Source: an uncultured Oscillibacter sp. (GTDB lineage: Bacteria; Bacillota; Clostridia; Oscillospirales; Oscillospiraceae). Taken from it: 56,065 bases of DNA. Within the stretch, counting starts at the first letter, position 1. Each line of letters starts with the position of its first letter. The stretch lies in assembly GCA_910586735.1 (NCBI GenBank), contig CAJUJW010000010.1, forward strand, positions 1-56,065, read 5' to 3'. Shown here piece by piece: positions 1-7,177 of the stretch. The position numbers and the translations under genes are program-made. The notes under the pieces were generated by a model. The model had not been told where the DNA came from, made no database searches, and saw only the letters and a list, made by a program, of their open reading frames with translations.

Positions 1-1
1 T

Positions 2-43
2 CTCACGTTTGCCCTCATTGCCATCCTCATCAGAAGATTTTAA
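2..43 (+). CDS. C-terminal end of an upstream membrane protein (partial)
   Basis: Frame 2 reads LTFALIAILIRRF followed by TAA at 41-43: a hydrophobic stretch ending in basic residues, as at the end of a last membrane helix. Only 13 codons are visible, so the family cannot be named. It could also be chance open frame. Confidence 0.3.
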   Translation, partial: LTFALIAILIRRF

Positions 44-119
44 ACAGGCTCTTACAGAAAGACCCGGTCCGACAAATCCCAAAAACTTGCATAAACCGGG
101 CGGGGCCGAGGAATAACAC

Positions 120-148
120 TTGATAATTCTCCGCGGGAATGATACAAT
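120..148 (+). promoter_or_regulatory. Sigma-A promoter of the FapA-family gene
   Basis: TTGATA (120-125), a 17-base spacer and TACAAT (143-148) lie about 80 bases ahead of the ATG at 228. No alternative promoter of this quality was seen between 44 and 227. Confidence 0.6.
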
Positions 149-227
149 GCAGATGATTCGGCGGAGGCGGGGGCCGTCAGGGCTCTCAAAAGCCGTCTGC
201 CAATACGAAGTTTAGGAAAAGGCGGGG

Positions 228-1820
228 ATGAAGGTGTCGATTTTTGATCGTTTGGTCTCAAAAGAGACGGGCGAGCAGGAAAGAAAATCTTTTCATTCCA
301 CACCTTACAGGAGGATGTTCTCAGAGCTGGAGGAAAGCGGCGCGGAGGTGAAGGAGCAGTATCCCGAAGACGCGAAAACCGTGGAGGCGTTCGTCTGGGC
401 TCTGAAGGAGGCGTGCAGGGCCCGGCGGAAAAGGGCCCTGGACGGCGTGATGCCGCCCATCAAGGCGGAGGCGAAGTTTTTCCTGTCGGGGGACCGGATG
501 AACGCCTACGCGTGCCTGCTTCCGCCGGAGAACGGCGGGGAGGGGATCGGCTTGGAGGAGTTCCTGGGCGATCTGCGCTACGAGGGCGTCTGCCACGGCG
601 TTCTGGAGGAAGTCATCCGGCGGGAATTCGAATTCGGCTATCTTCACATCTTCCCTGTGGCCCAGGGGAAGCCGCCCCAGGCGGGGGAGGACGGCAAGGT
701 GACCGAGCTCTTCCAGCGGCGCAAGAACATGCGCCTGGAGGTCCAGAATGGAAGCGAAGCGGATTTCCGGCAGGATGTCCAGCTCCAGCCCATTCGGAAG
801 GGGGCGGTCATCTGCCTGATACGGCCCCCGAAGGCCGGAACAGATGGAATGGACGTTACGGGACAGGTGCTTTACCCGCCTGAGGCGGTCAGCGCCCCGG
901 TGCCCCAGGGGAAGAACACGGAGATCGGCAGGGGCGGCCAGGCGCTTATAGCCAGCGAGGACGGAATCCTCTATATGGAGGACGGCCTGTTCTGCATCCA
1001 CGCGCAGAAAATCATAGACGGCGATTTAGACCAGTTCCAGGGGGCGCTCCAGATTTCCGGCAACCTCTACATAGGCGGAAACGTGGACGGCGGCGTGGAG
1101 ATTGAGGCCTCCGGGGAGATTGTCATCAACGGAAAAGTGGGGGAGGCCCGGATTATGTCCACGGGCGGGACCATCCGTGTCCAGCAGGGCGTGTATGGAA
1201 CCGAGGGAAGGACCTTTTTGAGCGCGGCGATACAGCTCCAGGCCCCCGTGGTGGAGCGGGCGGAAATCAACGCCGGAACCAGCGTGATCGCGGAGACAAT
1301 CTCCAACAGCGATGTCCGCTGCGGCGGCACGGTCTATGTCATGAGCGGGCGGGGGATGATTGTAAACAGCCGGATCCGGGCGGGGGACAGCGTCATGTGC
1401 CTGCGGATCGGAAACCTGGCCGGGGGCCGCAGCCGGTTTTCGGTGGGCTATCCGCCGGACGTTCCCGATTCCTGGAAACGGATAAAGGAGGAGCTGGCAA
1501 GCGCCCAGGCCACGCTTGAAAAGCTGTGGGATCCCATCACCAGCCTGCGGAGGAAGGGAAGCCGAATCTCGGAGACGGAGAAGGCCCTGCTGGATCAGCT
1601 TGTGGAGCAGCGGGAGCTCTATATGAAAAAGCGGGAGACGCTGGCGGCGCAGTTGAAAACGGTGAACATGGCGCTGAACAAAAGGAGCAAGGGTCGAATC
1701 CGGTGTGAGAAGCTGTATCCCACTTTGGAGGTCCAGATTGGCAGACTGACGGAGGAGGTCATTACGATAGAGGAAAACTGTAATATTCATGTGGAGGAGA
1801 ATAAAATCTTCCTGGAGTAA
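228..1820 (+). CDS. FapA/DUF342 family protein
   Basis: A 530-residue protein of the FapA (DUF342) family. The N-terminal ~200 residues form the family's globular region. Residues ~270-400 are a run of short Gly/Val/Ile-rich strands (for example ISGNLYIGGNVDGG and IEASGEIVINGKV) typical of the polymerising beta-solenoid seen in FapA and bactofilins. Residues ~405-490 are charged and likely coiled coil. There is no signal peptide or membrane segment, so it is cytoplasmic. Family members have been linked to cell-surface or flagellar sensing, but the role here is unknown. It is monocistronic, with its own promoter and a strong terminator. Confidence 0.8.
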   Translation: MKVSIFDRLVSKETGEQERKSFHSTPYRRMFSELEESGAEVKEQYPEDAKTVEAFVWALKEACRARRKRALDGVMPPIKAEAKFFLSGDRMNAYACLLPPENGGEGIGLEEFLGDLRYEGVCHGVLEEVIRREFEFGYLHIFPVAQGKPPQAGEDGKVTELFQRRKNMRLEVQNGSEADFRQDVQLQPIRKGAVICLIRPPKAGTDGMDVTGQVLYPPEAVSAPVPQGKNTEIGRGGQALIASEDGILYMEDGLFCIHAQKIIDGDLDQFQGALQISGNLYIGGNVDGGVEIEASGEIVINGKVGEARIMSTGGTIRVQQGVYGTEGRTFLSAAIQLQAPVVERAEINAGTSVIAETISNSDVRCGGTVYVMSGRGMIVNSRIRAGDSVMCLRIGNLAGGRSRFSVGYPPDVPDSWKRIKEELASAQATLEKLWDPITSLRRKGSRISETEKALLDQLVEQRELYMKKRETLAAQLKTVNMALNKRSKGRIRCEKLYPTLEVQIGRLTEEVITIEENCNIHVEENKIFLE

Positions 1821-1886
1821 ATAAGGAGAGACAGGGAGAAATCCTCCGCCGCGGGGGTTTGCGCTTCCGTTTTCTGTGATGTAATA

Positions 1887-1929
1887 CGCCGCCAGGGTCC
1901 CGGCATTGCCGGGACCCTGGCGGCGTTTT
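1887..1929 (+). terminator. Rho-independent terminator of the FapA-family gene
   Basis: A perfect 18-bp stem (1887-1904 with 1908-1925), a three-base ATT loop and TTTT at 1926-1929. The stem could also serve the convergent operon whose last gene ends at 1972, but the U-tract supports the plus strand. Confidence 0.9.
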
Positions 1930-1971
1930 GGCAGATTGATAAAATGGCGGACAGGATTTTCGCGGCTTCTT

Positions 1972-2661
1972 TCAGTCCTCCTTCGCCCCCGGGTACTCCG
2001 TACACAGCAGACGGTAGGGCGCTTCGTCCTCCTCAATCTCCGGGAAGCGGCCCAGCGGCTCATAAAACCGGTTGTCGTTTTCGTCGTCGTTGCACATGGA
2101 GACCTCTCCCAGGAGCACCGGGCCGGTCCCGGGGACCACCTCGAAATCGTGGTAGAGATAGGGGTATATGGAGATGCTCTCGCCGGGGTTCAGCCGGACC
2201 TGGGTCCCCGCCGGGACGAAGCAGGCGCGGCCGTCTTTATAAATCTGGACCTGGGCGGCGTCAAAAGTCTCGTCCGGCGCGGAACGGTAGACCCGGATCA
2301 GGACGGAACCGCCGCCCCGGTTGATGATGTCCTCCATCTTGTTCCAGTGGAAGTGCATGGGGGAGTATTGGCCCTCCTCCAGCATCAAGAGCTTTTCCGC
2401 GTAGGGCTTGGGATACCGGTCCGGCGCTTTCACATTGCCGTTGCGCAGGGTGATGAGGGTGAAGCCCGTTTTGAGAAAGTTCCCCGTCCCGTAGTCGGTG
2501 ATGTCCCAGCCCAGCAGGTTGTGTCGAATCTCGTCGTACTCCGGGCCCTTGTCCGCCCAGTCCTGGGGCGTCCAGCCGCAGAAGGGCGGCAGGCAAAAGC
2601 CGTGTTCCGCCGCCAGCTGCTCCATGCGCCGGATGGCCCGGTTGATTTCAGATCGTTTCAT
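1972..2661 (-). CDS. D-lyxose ketol-isomerase (D-lyxose/D-mannose isomerase, DUF1498 cupin)
   Basis: A 229-residue cupin-fold sugar isomerase of the D-lyxose isomerase family, which interconverts D-lyxose/D-xylulose and D-mannose/D-fructose using a divalent metal. The metal site is visible as His103-Phe-His105 followed by Glu in the MHFHWNKMED segment, with a later YHDFEV histidine. The ATG at 2661 is chosen because GGAGGA lies five bases upstream; an in-frame ATG at 2688 would place that site inside the gene. It is the last gene of the mannose-type PTS operon, 58 bases after the HAD gene. Its natural substrate is inferred from context only; action on a phosphosugar is possible. Confidence 0.85.
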   Translation of the reverse strand: MKRSEINRAIRRMEQLAAEHGFCLPPFCGWTPQDWADKGPEYDEIRHNLLGWDITDYGTGNFLKTGFTLITLRNGNVKAPDRYPKPYAEKLLMLEEGQYSPMHFHWNKMEDIINRGGGSVLIRVYRSAPDETFDAAQVQIYKDGRACFVPAGTQVRLNPGESISIYPYLYHDFEVVPGTGPVLLGEVSMCNDDENDNRFYEPLGRFPEIEEDEAPYRLLCTEYPGAKED

Positions 2662-2719
2662 GCAGTCCTCCCCGTTTTCAAAATTCACTTCCAGTATAGC
2701 ACATCCCGGAGGCGGCGCG

Positions 2720-3556
2720 CTACTCTATATCGTCTTTTTTCGGCGGCGGGGAAAACCTCAGGTTCTTCAGGGCGATGTAGACGCCCTCTTCGTCGTTGGT
2801 TGCCGTTACGCAGTCCGCCGCCGCTTTGACCTCCTCCGGCGCGTTGCCCATGGCGATGCCAAGCCCCGCGTAGCGGATCATCTCCAGGTCCACAAAGTGG
2901 TCCCCGCAGGCGACCATTTCCTCCCGCCGGAGGTGATAGCGCTCCTGGAGCGTCTGCATGGCGGTGCGCTTGGACACGCCCCTTTTCAGCACCTCCAGAT
3001 ACGTGGAGCCGGAACAGAGCAGTTCCACCTCCGGGAACAGGGGCGCCGCCTCCTTTTGAAGGCGCAGAATCTGCCCGGGCGCGCCGACGCACAGCAGTTT
3101 ATGGACGTGATCCATGGCCTGGGAGGCCGACTCCAGGTTCCCGGACAGGGGCCGGCACTGGATGATGTCCGCCTCCCGCCGGATGACGGGATTTTTGGCG
3201 TCGTCCACCAGCCAGACGCTGTAAAGATAGGTGCTGGTGATGAGGTCCGGGAAACGCTCGTCCACAAAGCGCTTGAACCGGACGGCGGTCCGCGTGTCAA
3301 TCCCCGCGTCCCACAGGATGGAGCGGTCCCTGTCCAAAATCAGGCTGCCGCCGTAGCAGACAATGGGGCTGTGCAGCTCCGCCTGCCGGACCACGAACTC
3401 CACGCCGTCGGGGTAGCGGGCGGAACAGAGGATGACGGGAATCCCCCGCTTTTCCAGGCGGTTCAAAAGCCGCTTTGTGTTGGGTGAAATGTTGTGGCCG
3501 GAATCCAGCAGTGTCCCGTCGATGTCCAGAAACACAATGGAATAGGTCTGCCACAT
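2720..3556 (-). CDS. Cof-type HAD-IIB phosphatase
   Basis: A 278-residue HAD-superfamily hydrolase of the Cof/IIB type. Motif I is FLDIDGTLLDS near residue 10 (the nucleophile is the first Asp), motif II is VILCSAR and motif III/IV is ACGDHFVDLEM. The last is unusual: the common GD-N-x-N-D has His and Val in place of the two Asn, although both Asp remain. Such enzymes usually dephosphorylate sugar phosphates in the cytoplasm. It sits between HPr and the lyxose isomerase, so it may strip phosphate from the PTS product before isomerisation. GGAGGG precedes the ATG. Confidence 0.85.
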   Translation of the reverse strand: MWQTYSIVFLDIDGTLLDSGHNISPNTKRLLNRLEKRGIPVILCSARYPDGVEFVVRQAELHSPIVCYGGSLILDRDRSILWDAGIDTRTAVRFKRFVDERFPDLITSTYLYSVWLVDDAKNPVIRREADIIQCRPLSGNLESASQAMDHVHKLLCVGAPGQILRLQKEAAPLFPEVELLCSGSTYLEVLKRGVSKRTAMQTLQERYHLRREEMVACGDHFVDLEMIRYAGLGIAMGNAPEEVKAAADCVTATNDEEGVYIALKNLRFSPPPKKDDIE

Positions 3557-3584
3557 AAGCTCAGCCCTCCAATCCGCGCTGTTG

Positions 3585-3845
3585 TTACAGGTTCTCCTCG
3601 AAGAAATCCCGGAGAGCGGCGCGGGCCGCCTCCTCCGAGTCGCCTTCGGCGGTGACGGTGACCTGGTCGCCCTTTTTGATGCCCAGGTTCATCAGCTTCA
3701 TCAGCTGGGTGGCCTTGACGGTTTTGTCCCCCTTGGTCACGGTGACCACGGTGTCCGGGAAGGACCTGGCCAGCTTGCTCAAAAGCCCGGCGGGCCGGGC
3801 GTGAATGCCCAGCTCGTCCTCGATGGTGTAGGTAAACGCTTTCAA
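3585..3845 (-). CDS. HPr-family phosphocarrier protein without the regulatory serine
   Basis: An 86-residue HPr. The PEP-dependent phosphorylation site is intact: GIHARPAG with His15. In Firmicute HPr the HPrK site is Ser46 in the motif K-S-I-M. Here the aligned segment reads ATQLMKLMNLG, placing Gln (residue 47) at that position. It should accept phosphate from enzyme I but not undergo HPrK/CcpA-type control at that site. The start codon is TTG with AGAGGCG upstream; no better start is in frame. It probably serves the PTS proteins encoded just upstream rather than acting as the general HPr. Confidence 0.9.
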   Translation of the reverse strand: MKAFTYTIEDELGIHARPAGLLSKLARSFPDTVVTVTKGDKTVKATQLMKLMNLGIKKGDQVTVTAEGDSEEAARAALRDFFEENL

Positions 3846-3871
3846 AGTTCAACGCCTCTTTTGTCGAAGTA

Positions 3872-4138
3872 TTACCGGAGGGATTCCAGAATCCGCTCCA
3901 CGTTGCGGTGGCCGTTGCGGATGCTCAGGTCCACCAGGAAGGTCAGCCCCAGGCTCACAGCACCGGCTACTGCCGGGACGACGCCCAGAATCAGCCAGCC
4001 CTCCGTCTGGAACCCGAACACCGCCAGGGCCGCCAGGGAGGCCGTCAGCAGGAACAAAAACCGCCGCCAGCCGCCGATTTTCGCCAGGGCCTCTTTTTGC
4101 TTCCGCGCCTCGTCCAGCGCCAGTTCTCTGCTCAGCAT
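3872..4138 (-). CDS. Small membrane protein of the PTS operon, function unknown
   Basis: An 88-residue protein with a charged N-terminus (LALDEARKQKEALAKIG), two hydrophobic helices (~28-45 and ~50-70) and a basic C-terminal tail. No family was recognised. It has a strong AAGGAGG site ahead of ATG 4138 and lies between the IID gene and HPr in the same orientation, so it is co-transcribed with the PTS. It could be a small accessory subunit, but nothing in the sequence proves that. Confidence 0.65.
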   Translation of the reverse strand: MLSRELALDEARKQKEALAKIGGWRRFLFLLTASLAALAVFGFQTEGWLILGVVPAVAGAVSLGLTFLVDLSIRNGHRNVERILESLR

Positions 4139-4174
4139 GAGGTGGTCCTCCTTAGGTTCAAGTTTGATTTGAGG

Positions 4175-4228
4175 CCGTTCCCGCCTCCCCGCCGCGGGCT
4201 AGGGGATCCGCGGCGGGGAGAGAACGGC
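4175..4228 (-). repeat. Large intercistronic hairpin in the PTS operon
   Basis: A 13-bp perfect stem (4185-4197 with 4208-4220) is extended by CCGTTC/GAACGG outside an asymmetric internal loop. It lies between the IID gene and the 88-residue protein. No U-tract follows on the minus strand, so it looks like an mRNA-stabilising or processing hairpin, or a partial attenuator, rather than a full terminator. Confidence 0.6.
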
Positions 4229-4268
4229 GTGAAGAGAGGAGAGGGATCAGGTATCGAAAAGAGAGGAA

Positions 4269-5096
4269 TCAGTAAGCCAGTCTCGGGTCGAAGAAACCCA
4301 GGAGCACGCCCACAAAGGCCACGGCCACCAGAATCAGCATGACCACAACGGGGCTCAGGCGCTTCTTGCTGAGGAGATACCAGCAGATCAGCACGAAGAC
4401 GGCGCTGAGGATGGAGGGATACACGTCGTTCAGGGTCTTCTGGAGGTCCACGATGACGCTTCCGTCGCTGCCCAGCATCTGGAAGGAGGTGGAGATGTTG
4501 ATCCAGCTGGCCGTCACGCCTCCGATGACCATGGTGCCCAGCATGATGATGGAGTCCCGGATGGCGTTGGCTTTTTCGCCGACCAATATCTCCACAGCCT
4601 TGCCGCCCAGCTCATAGCCCTTGAAGTACATGAAGCGCATGATGAGGAACATGCCGATGTTCCACACCAAGATGTAGAAAATCGCGCCCAGGGGGGATCC
4701 GCCGCCGGAGAGGCCAAGGGCGATGCCCAGCAGGATGGGAAGCAGGGTGCCCACCACCAGGGAGTCGCCGATGCCCGCCAAGGGACCCATGAGGCCCGCC
4801 CGGATGCCGTTGATGGTCTCGTCGTCCACGGGTTCCCCGTTGGCCCGGGCCTCCTCCATACCGGCGGTGATGCCCACCACGATGGAGCCCACCTGGGGCT
4901 CGGTGTTGAAGAAGGTAGAGTAGGTGAGGACCTTTTCCGTCTGCTCCTCGTTGGTGTCATAGAGCTCCTGGACAATGGGGAGCATGGCGGTCATGTAGCC
5001 GAAGGTCTGCATGTGCTCCTGGGAGAAGCAGGTCAGGTGGCCGTAGAACCAGTTGAGGAACGATTTGTTCAGTGCCTTTTTCGAGAGCTTTTTCAT
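4269..5096 (-). CDS. PTS mannose/fructose/sorbose-family IID component
   Basis: A 275-residue EIID of the mannose-family PTS. The N-terminus carries the characteristic LSKKALNKSFLNWFYGHL segment. The family signature GIRAGLMGPLAGIGDSL follows at ~107-123, and several membrane helices fill the C-terminal half. With IIC it forms the membrane channel for the sugar. ATG 5096 lies nine bases after the GGAGG that overlaps the end of IIC; a TTG at 5102 is in frame but too close to that site. It follows the IIC stop by two bases, so the two are translationally coupled. Confidence 0.93.
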   Translation of the reverse strand: MKKLSKKALNKSFLNWFYGHLTCFSQEHMQTFGYMTAMLPIVQELYDTNEEQTEKVLTYSTFFNTEPQVGSIVVGITAGMEEARANGEPVDDETINGIRAGLMGPLAGIGDSLVVGTLLPILLGIALGLSGGGSPLGAIFYILVWNIGMFLIMRFMYFKGYELGGKAVEILVGEKANAIRDSIIMLGTMVIGGVTASWINISTSFQMLGSDGSVIVDLQKTLNDVYPSILSAVFVLICWYLLSKKRLSPVVVMLILVAVAFVGVLLGFFDPRLAY

Positions 5097-5098
5097 GG

Positions 5099-5941
5099 TC
5101 AAATATCCTCCTCATCGTCGTCTCCCGCGCCGATGGCGGCGGCGGCGGGCCGCAGGGCCAGGCAGCGGATGTTGTAGTTGATGATGGCGAAGAAGCCGCC
5201 CACAATGGCGCATCCGATCAGGTTCAGGTGCATGCAGGCGCAGAGGGTGAACCCGAAGAAGAAGGTCAGGAAGTCCACGGGCTTGGACACCACCTGCTTC
5301 AGCAGGATGGCCACGCCCACGGCGGGAAGCAGAGAGCCCACGGTGAAGAGCGTCTTCATGGCCAGCCCGTCCATGGGCAGGTAGTCCTTGATGAGCTGGA
5401 CCATACTGGAGCCGAAGTAGCACATGATGAAGGTGGGGATGAAGGAGCAGAGGAAGTGGGAGATCCAGGGGAGGACCATGTCAACCAGATACAGCTTTTT
5501 CAGCTGGCCCCGCTTGACCCACTCCAGGCCCATGTGCTGCCAGACCAGGTTGATGGTGGCGGTGCCGTAGAAGAGGACGGTTCCCACGGTGCCCACGGTG
5601 GCGGCCATGGAGACCGCGAAGCCCTGGGCCTCGGCGGTGGCGGGGTCCAGCCCCACGGAGGAGACGTACAGCATGGCAAGGGGAATGCCGATGTAGGAGA
5701 TGGAGCGCACGTCGGCGGACACGGTGCCGCCGGGGGTCACCAGGGCGATGTACACAATCTGCACCGCAGCGCCCAGCATGATGCCCATGGGGACATTCCC
5801 CAGAACCAGGCCGCAGACCAGGCCGCCGATGAGGGGGCGGCCCAGGGTGTAGTTTCCGAAGGTGGTGCCGCCCAGGCCCGGCATGGAGGATAGACAAGCG
5901 CACAGCCCAAGGATGGCGGCCTGCACAACATTGATTGTCAT
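5099..5941 (-). CDS. PTS mannose/fructose/sorbose-family IIC component
   Basis: A 280-residue polytopic EIIC of the mannose-family PTS. Visible family features are the Gly-rich FGNYTLGRPLIGGLVCG segment near residues 28-44 and VTPGGTVSADVRSISYIG around 67-84. It ends with an acidic tail (DDDEED) whose codons contain the ribosome-binding site of IID. It forms the sugar channel with IID. It is third in the IIA-IIB-IIC-IID order. Confidence 0.93.
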   Translation of the reverse strand: MTINVVQAAILGLCACLSSMPGLGGTTFGNYTLGRPLIGGLVCGLVLGNVPMGIMLGAAVQIVYIALVTPGGTVSADVRSISYIGIPLAMLYVSSVGLDPATAEAQGFAVSMAATVGTVGTVLFYGTATINLVWQHMGLEWVKRGQLKKLYLVDMVLPWISHFLCSFIPTFIMCYFGSSMVQLIKDYLPMDGLAMKTLFTVGSLLPAVGVAILLKQVVSKPVDFLTFFFGFTLCACMHLNLIGCAIVGGFFAIINYNIRCLALRPAAAAIGAGDDDEEDI

Positions 5942-5988
5942 AACAAGTGTTTCCTTTCTGAATTTTAGATTTGCCCCTACGGGTATGT

Positions 5989-6483
5989 TCAGCCGTTGAA
6001 ACCGAACTGGCCCCGGAACTTCTTCCAGTTTCCGATGGCGGCCTCCTTGATGAGGGCGAACTCGATGTTGTATCCCGCCTTCATCAGCTTTTCAAAAGCC
6101 TCGGCCTCCTCCTGGGTGATGGACTGGTTGTTTCCCAGCTTCACCGCGCCGGGGCGGTCGTTGCAGGGGCCCACGCAGATGTCCTTGACGCCGGGGTCAA
6201 AGGGCTGGTCCAGCAGGACCTTAGCCATGTCCACCGGGTTCTTGGCGATGAGGAAATACTGATCCTGGCTGGCCAGGACCTTCTCCTTCTTGGCCTGCCA
6301 GTCCGCCAGGGTCCAGACGAAGGTCTTTTTGTCGCTGGCGTTTTTGTAGGCGGCTTTCAGCACCGGGGTTTCGGCGGCCTTGTCGTTGACGGCAATCAGG
6401 CCGGTGCAGGGGTACTCCAGGGACCAGCGGGTGCAGGTCTGGCCGTGGATCATGCGGTCGTCGATTCGGATAAAGCTGATCAT
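5989..6483 (-). CDS. PTS mannose/fructose/sorbose-family IIB component
   Basis: A 164-residue EIIB. The phosphorylated residue is His13 in RIDDRMIHGQ, the canonical start of the family. It takes phosphate from IIA and passes it to the incoming sugar. AGGAGGAAG precedes the ATG. It is a separate protein from IIA, as in sorbose- or N-acetylgalactosamine-type systems and unlike E. coli ManX. Confidence 0.93.
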   Translation of the reverse strand: MISFIRIDDRMIHGQTCTRWSLEYPCTGLIAVNDKAAETPVLKAAYKNASDKKTFVWTLADWQAKKEKVLASQDQYFLIAKNPVDMAKVLLDQPFDPGVKDICVGPCNDRPGAVKLGNNQSITQEEAEAFEKLMKAGYNIEFALIKEAAIGNWKKFRGQFGFNG

Positions 6484-6508
6484 GATTTCTTCCTCCTAAA
6501 AATTTAAT

Positions 6509-6928
6509 TCAGATTTCGTCTTCACTGTCCGCGTTGGTATTGAACTGCTTGACTTCCTCCACGGCGCCGGCCTTCATGGCCTCCGCCACCTCGTCCAGGG
6601 GGTCGTCCTCCCCCTCGATGGCCGCCACGGCCATGGGGAGGTTCATGCCGCCCACCGCCCGGACGTTTGCGAGGCCCGGACCCTCTGCCAGCACCGCCAT
6701 GGCGGTGGTCAGGGGGGACCCGTTCACCAGGTCCGCCAGGACCAGGACCTCGTCCTCCGCCGTGATGGGGGCGGTGACCTGCCGGACCTGCTCCTGGAAG
6801 GCGGGAAGCGCGCAGCCGTCCCGGAAAGAGACCTGGAGCACGTCGTCCCGCTTTCCCATCAGCATCCCCAGTGCCTCCGTCAATCCCGAGGCAAAGCCGC
6901 CGTGGCTGACAATCAAATGATACCGCAT
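6509..6928 (-). CDS. PTS mannose/fructose-family IIA component
   Basis: A 139-residue EIIA with its phosphorylation site at His9 in VSHGGFASGL and the family loop DLVNGSPLTTAM around residues 70-81. It accepts phosphate from HPr. ATG 6928 is preceded by AGGAAGAGG; an upstream in-frame ATG at 7012 gives an unrelated basic extension and is rejected. It is the first gene of the PTS operon. The acidic C-terminus (DSEDE) is slightly longer than usual. Confidence 0.92.
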   Translation of the reverse strand: MRYHLIVSHGGFASGLTEALGMLMGKRDDVLQVSFRDGCALPAFQEQVRQVTAPITAEDEVLVLADLVNGSPLTTAMAVLAEGPGLANVRAVGGMNLPMAVAAIEGEDDPLDEVAEAMKAGAVEEVKQFNTNADSEDEI

Positions 6929-7021
6929 ATTGCCCTCTTCCTTTCTGTCGTGTCGTTCAGGATGGTTACATCTTAACGAAAATTTCTCCCCCGCGCACCT
7001 GAGCTTTGTCACAACTTCCCT

Positions 7022-7035
7022 ATGACATTTGTCAT
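7022..7035. promoter_or_regulatory. Perfect palindrome upstream of the PTS operon, candidate operator
   Basis: ATGACATTTGTCAT is a perfect 14-bp palindrome about 95 bases ahead of the IIA start. On the minus strand its TGACAAA half-site recurs 23 bases nearer the gene. No convincing -35/-10 pair was found in 6929-7110, which fits an activator-dependent promoter. Binding by the adjacent NarL-type regulator is inference. Confidence 0.35.
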
Positions 7036-7111
7036 GAATTCACGGTTTGTTCAAAGTCGATTGACAGTTCTTAAAAATGAGACCCTTGTTTTTTAGCTAA
7101 AATGCGCATAG

Positions 7112-7156
7112 AAAAAGCCTGGACGGAAACCGGGGCTCCGGTTCCGCACAGGCTTT
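7112..7156 (-). terminator. Terminator of the sensory operon
   Basis: On the minus strand AAAGCCTG, then paired GGAACCGG and CCGGTTTCC, then CAGGCTTTTT form a long, slightly mismatched stem ending in a T run. It follows the solute-binding protein gene ending at 7178 and separates that operon from the PTS operon. Confidence 0.85.
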
Positions 7157-7177
7157 CAGTCTTCGATATGAGCATTG

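Noticed and set aside
6929..7110. Sigma-54 promoter ahead of the mannose-type PTS
   Set aside because: No TGGCAC-N5-TTGCA match was found on the minus strand, and no LevR-type activator is encoded nearby.
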